In this document: in pieces, positions 14,372 through 15,308 of the stretch
How positions within the stretch are numbered: position 1 is the first letter of the stretch
Layout: each line of letters begins with the position of its first letter
Assembly (NCBI GenBank): GCA_002315555.1
Contig: DCHF01000018.1
Span: 1 to 15,308, forward strand
Origin: Lachnospiraceae bacterium UBA1759
GTDB taxonomy: Bacteria; Bacillota; Clostridia; Lachnospirales; Lachnospiraceae
Direction of reading: 5' to 3'
DNA length: 15,308 bases
The notes under the pieces: model-generated
The model's database searches: none
The model's input: the letters and a program-made list of their open reading frames with translations, nothing else
What the model was told of the DNA's origin: nothing
Program-made: the position numbers and the translations under genes

Positions 14372-14392
14372 CCCAAACATATGTGCTATAAT
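14364..14392 (+). promoter_or_regulatory. lexA promoter (extended -10)
   Basis: -35 TTGCTT (14364-14369), 17-bp spacer, and extended -10 TGCTATAAT, with TATAAT at 14387-14392. The weak -35 is compensated by the TG extension and perfect -10. The start is near 14399, with AGGAGG (14409-14414) 7 nt before the lexA ATG. Confidence 0.75.
14374..14387 (+). promoter_or_regulatory. LexA (SOS) box, autoregulatory
   Basis: CAAACATATGTGCT matches 11 of 14 positions of the Firmicutes LexA site CGAACATATGTTCG, with a perfect ACATATGT core. It lies in the spacer and touches the first base of the -10 hexamer of the lexA promoter, so LexA binding would block polymerase. Autoregulation is usual for lexA. Confidence 0.75.
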
Positions 14393-14421
14393 AATCCCAT
14401 CAAGCAGTAGGAGGTTTTCCC

Positions 14422-15048
14422 ATGGGAAACGGAAAGATCACCGATAAACAGATGGAAATTCTGAAATATATGGAAAGTGAATGCCTGAGAAAGGGTTATC
14501 CGCCGTCCGTACGCGAGATTTGCAAGGCCGTGAATTTAAGCTCGACCTCTTCTGTACACGCACATCTGAATTCCCTGGAAAAAAACGGTTATATCCGTCG
14601 TGACCCCACCAAGCCGCGTGCCATTGAGATCCTGGATGACAGCTTCCAGATGGTGCGTACGGAAACAGTTCCTATTCCTATCGTCGGCCGGGTAGCTGCC
14701 GGTGAGCCCATCCTTGCGGAACAGAATATCGACACTTACTTCTCCGTCCCCGCGGATTACATGCCGCCCACGCAGAACGATGTATTCGGTCTTGTGGTAA
14801 AAGGCGACTCCATGATCGAAGCCGGTATTTTCAGTAAGGACATTCTGATCGTCGAATCCCAGAAGACCGCCAAGAACGGCGATGTCGTTGTTGCCCTTCT
14901 CGATGATTCCGCAACCGTTAAGACCTATTACAAGGAGAACGGTCATTACCGTCTCCAGCCGGAGAACAGCTCCATGGATCCCATCATTGTGGATCATGTG
15001 GAGATCCTCGGAAAGGTTCGTTCCCTCTTCCGTCCGGCCGTATTCTGA
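14422..15048 (+). CDS. lexA: SOS transcriptional repressor LexA
   Basis: LexA represses DNA damage genes and cleaves itself when stimulated by RecA filaments. The 208-residue product has an N-terminal winged helix domain (about 1-70; PPSVREICKAVNLSSTSSVHAHL is the recognition region) and a C-terminal S24 peptidase domain. The self-cleavage bond is Ala93-Gly94 (VAAGEP), the nucleophile is Ser130 (KGDSM) and the general base Lys167 (ATVK). All are intact. It has its own promoter with a LexA box and an AGGAGG ribosome binding site, and it is monocistronic between two terminators. No sulA/yneA- or dnaE2-type SOS gene is beside it. The neighbour on the right is a mobile-element recombinase. Confidence 0.97.
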   Translation: MGNGKITDKQMEILKYMESECLRKGYPPSVREICKAVNLSSTSSVHAHLNSLEKNGYIRRDPTKPRAIEILDDSFQMVRTETVPIPIVGRVAAGEPILAEQNIDTYFSVPADYMPPTQNDVFGLVVKGDSMIEAGIFSKDILIVESQKTAKNGDVVVALLDDSATVKTYYKENGHYRLQPENSSMDPIIVDHVEILGKVRSLFRPAVF

Positions 15049-15059
15049 TAAACATAAAA

Positions 15060-15082
15060 GCCCCGCACCGGATAGGCGGGGC
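15060..15082. terminator. GC-rich terminator between convergent lexA and recombinase
   Basis: GCCCCGC (15060-15066) and GCGGGGC (15076-15082) pair over 7 bp with a 9-nt loop. On the minus strand the stem is followed by TTTTATGTTT, a proper U-tract. On the plus strand GTCATAAAAC follows, which is poor. It therefore fits best as a terminator for leftward transcription, protecting lexA from read-through, and may act weakly for lexA. Confidence 0.7.
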
Positions 15083-15123
15083 GTCATAAAACAGTAAATG
15101 TTTAAGAATTGAAAAAAGATGGG

Positions 15124-15149
15124 AAGGCGTGGCTTTGGTCACGCCTTTT
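15124..15149. terminator. second terminator hairpin, overlapping the recombinase stop
   Basis: AAGGCGTG (15124-15131) and CACGCCTT (15140-15147) form an 8-bp stem with an 8-nt loop. On the plus strand TTTTCACTTGTT follows; on the minus strand CCCATCTTTTTTC follows, so it could serve both directions. The recombinase stop codon (15139-15141) is within the loop and arm. Confidence 0.65.
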
Positions 15150-15308
15150 CACTTGTTAAAAGCTCATTCAGAGGGATGAAACCAAGTCCATCGTACAGGA
15201 TGTGGATATGCTGTCTGCGCTTACCGCTGGATTTATCCGGTGCATCCACATAGATTGCCTTTACCAGTTCATGAAGGACATAGGGGGTAAGCTCCTCGAT
15301 GCCGACAT
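15139..15308 (-). CDS. serine recombinase (resolvase family), C-terminal fragment cut by window edge
   Basis: The minus strand is open from the window edge to a TGA at 15139-15141, giving 55 residues. The sequence contains EELTPYVLHELVKAIYVDAP and then DKSSGKRRQHIHILYDGLGF, which resembles the C-terminal domain (DUF4368 type) of large serine recombinases carried by integrative and conjugative elements and transposons of Clostridia. The catalytic and DNA-binding domains lie outside the window, so intactness cannot be judged. Such genes usually sit at an element end, so the attachment site may fall between here and lexA. The identification rests on a short stretch. Confidence 0.7.
   Translation of the reverse strand, partial: VGIEELTPYVLHELVKAIYVDAPDKSSGKRRQHIHILYDGLGFIPLNELLTSEKA

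Overview
The window is a chromosomal segment of a low- to mid-GC Gram-positive bacterium, most likely a Clostridia member of the Lachnospiraceae type. The evidence is the gene order of the nusA-infB operon (rimP, nusA, ylxR, ylxQ, infB, rbfA, nrnA, truB, ribF), AGGAGG-type ribosome binding sites, sigma-A promoters, a very long Asn/Gly/Arg-rich IF2, an RqcH homologue and a Firmicutes-style LexA box. No plasmid, phage or CRISPR signature is visible, except for the tail of a large serine recombinase at the right edge.

Layout. Positions 1-11334 read leftward. From right to left they hold glmM with its own promoter; then a nine-gene operon, rimP-nusA-rnpM-ylxQ-infB-rbfA-nrnA-truB-ribF, with many overlapping stop/start junctions; then acpP-pssA, driven by a promoter whose -35 hexamer contains the ribF stop codon; then a tRNA-Pro(UGG) with a strong promoter, followed by the first 19 nt of a tRNA-Gly cut by the window edge. 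Positions 11541-15048 read rightward: rqcH, a membrane-anchored NodB-fold protein that has lost its catalytic residues, and lexA. At 15139-15308, on the minus strand, is the C-terminal end of a serine recombinase, which marks the edge of an integrated element next to lexA.

How the genes fit together. The leftward block is an information-processing cluster: transcription elongation and antitermination (NusA), 30S maturation (RimP, RbfA), initiation (IF2), RNase P modulation (RnpM), a K-turn protein, nanoRNA turnover, tRNA pseudouridylation, and FMN/FAD synthesis. Envelope functions flank it: GlmM (UDP-GlcNAc precursor), and AcpP and PssA (fatty acid and phospholipid synthesis). The divergent block pairs ribosome quality control (RqcH) with an envelope pseudo-deacetylase, then the SOS repressor.

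Most genes are housekeeping. The most interesting signals are the degenerate PdaA-like protein co-transcribed with rqcH, the phased ATGTTAT boxes on the glmM promoter and the mirrored -35 regions of the glmM/rqcH divergent promoters, the hairpin leader of the rimP-nusA operon, the Glu for Asp change in the RqcH DR motif, the internal repeat array of IF2, and the recombinase boundary. No wholly new multi-gene system could be supported. Homology calls are from recognition of motifs in the translations, without database searches.
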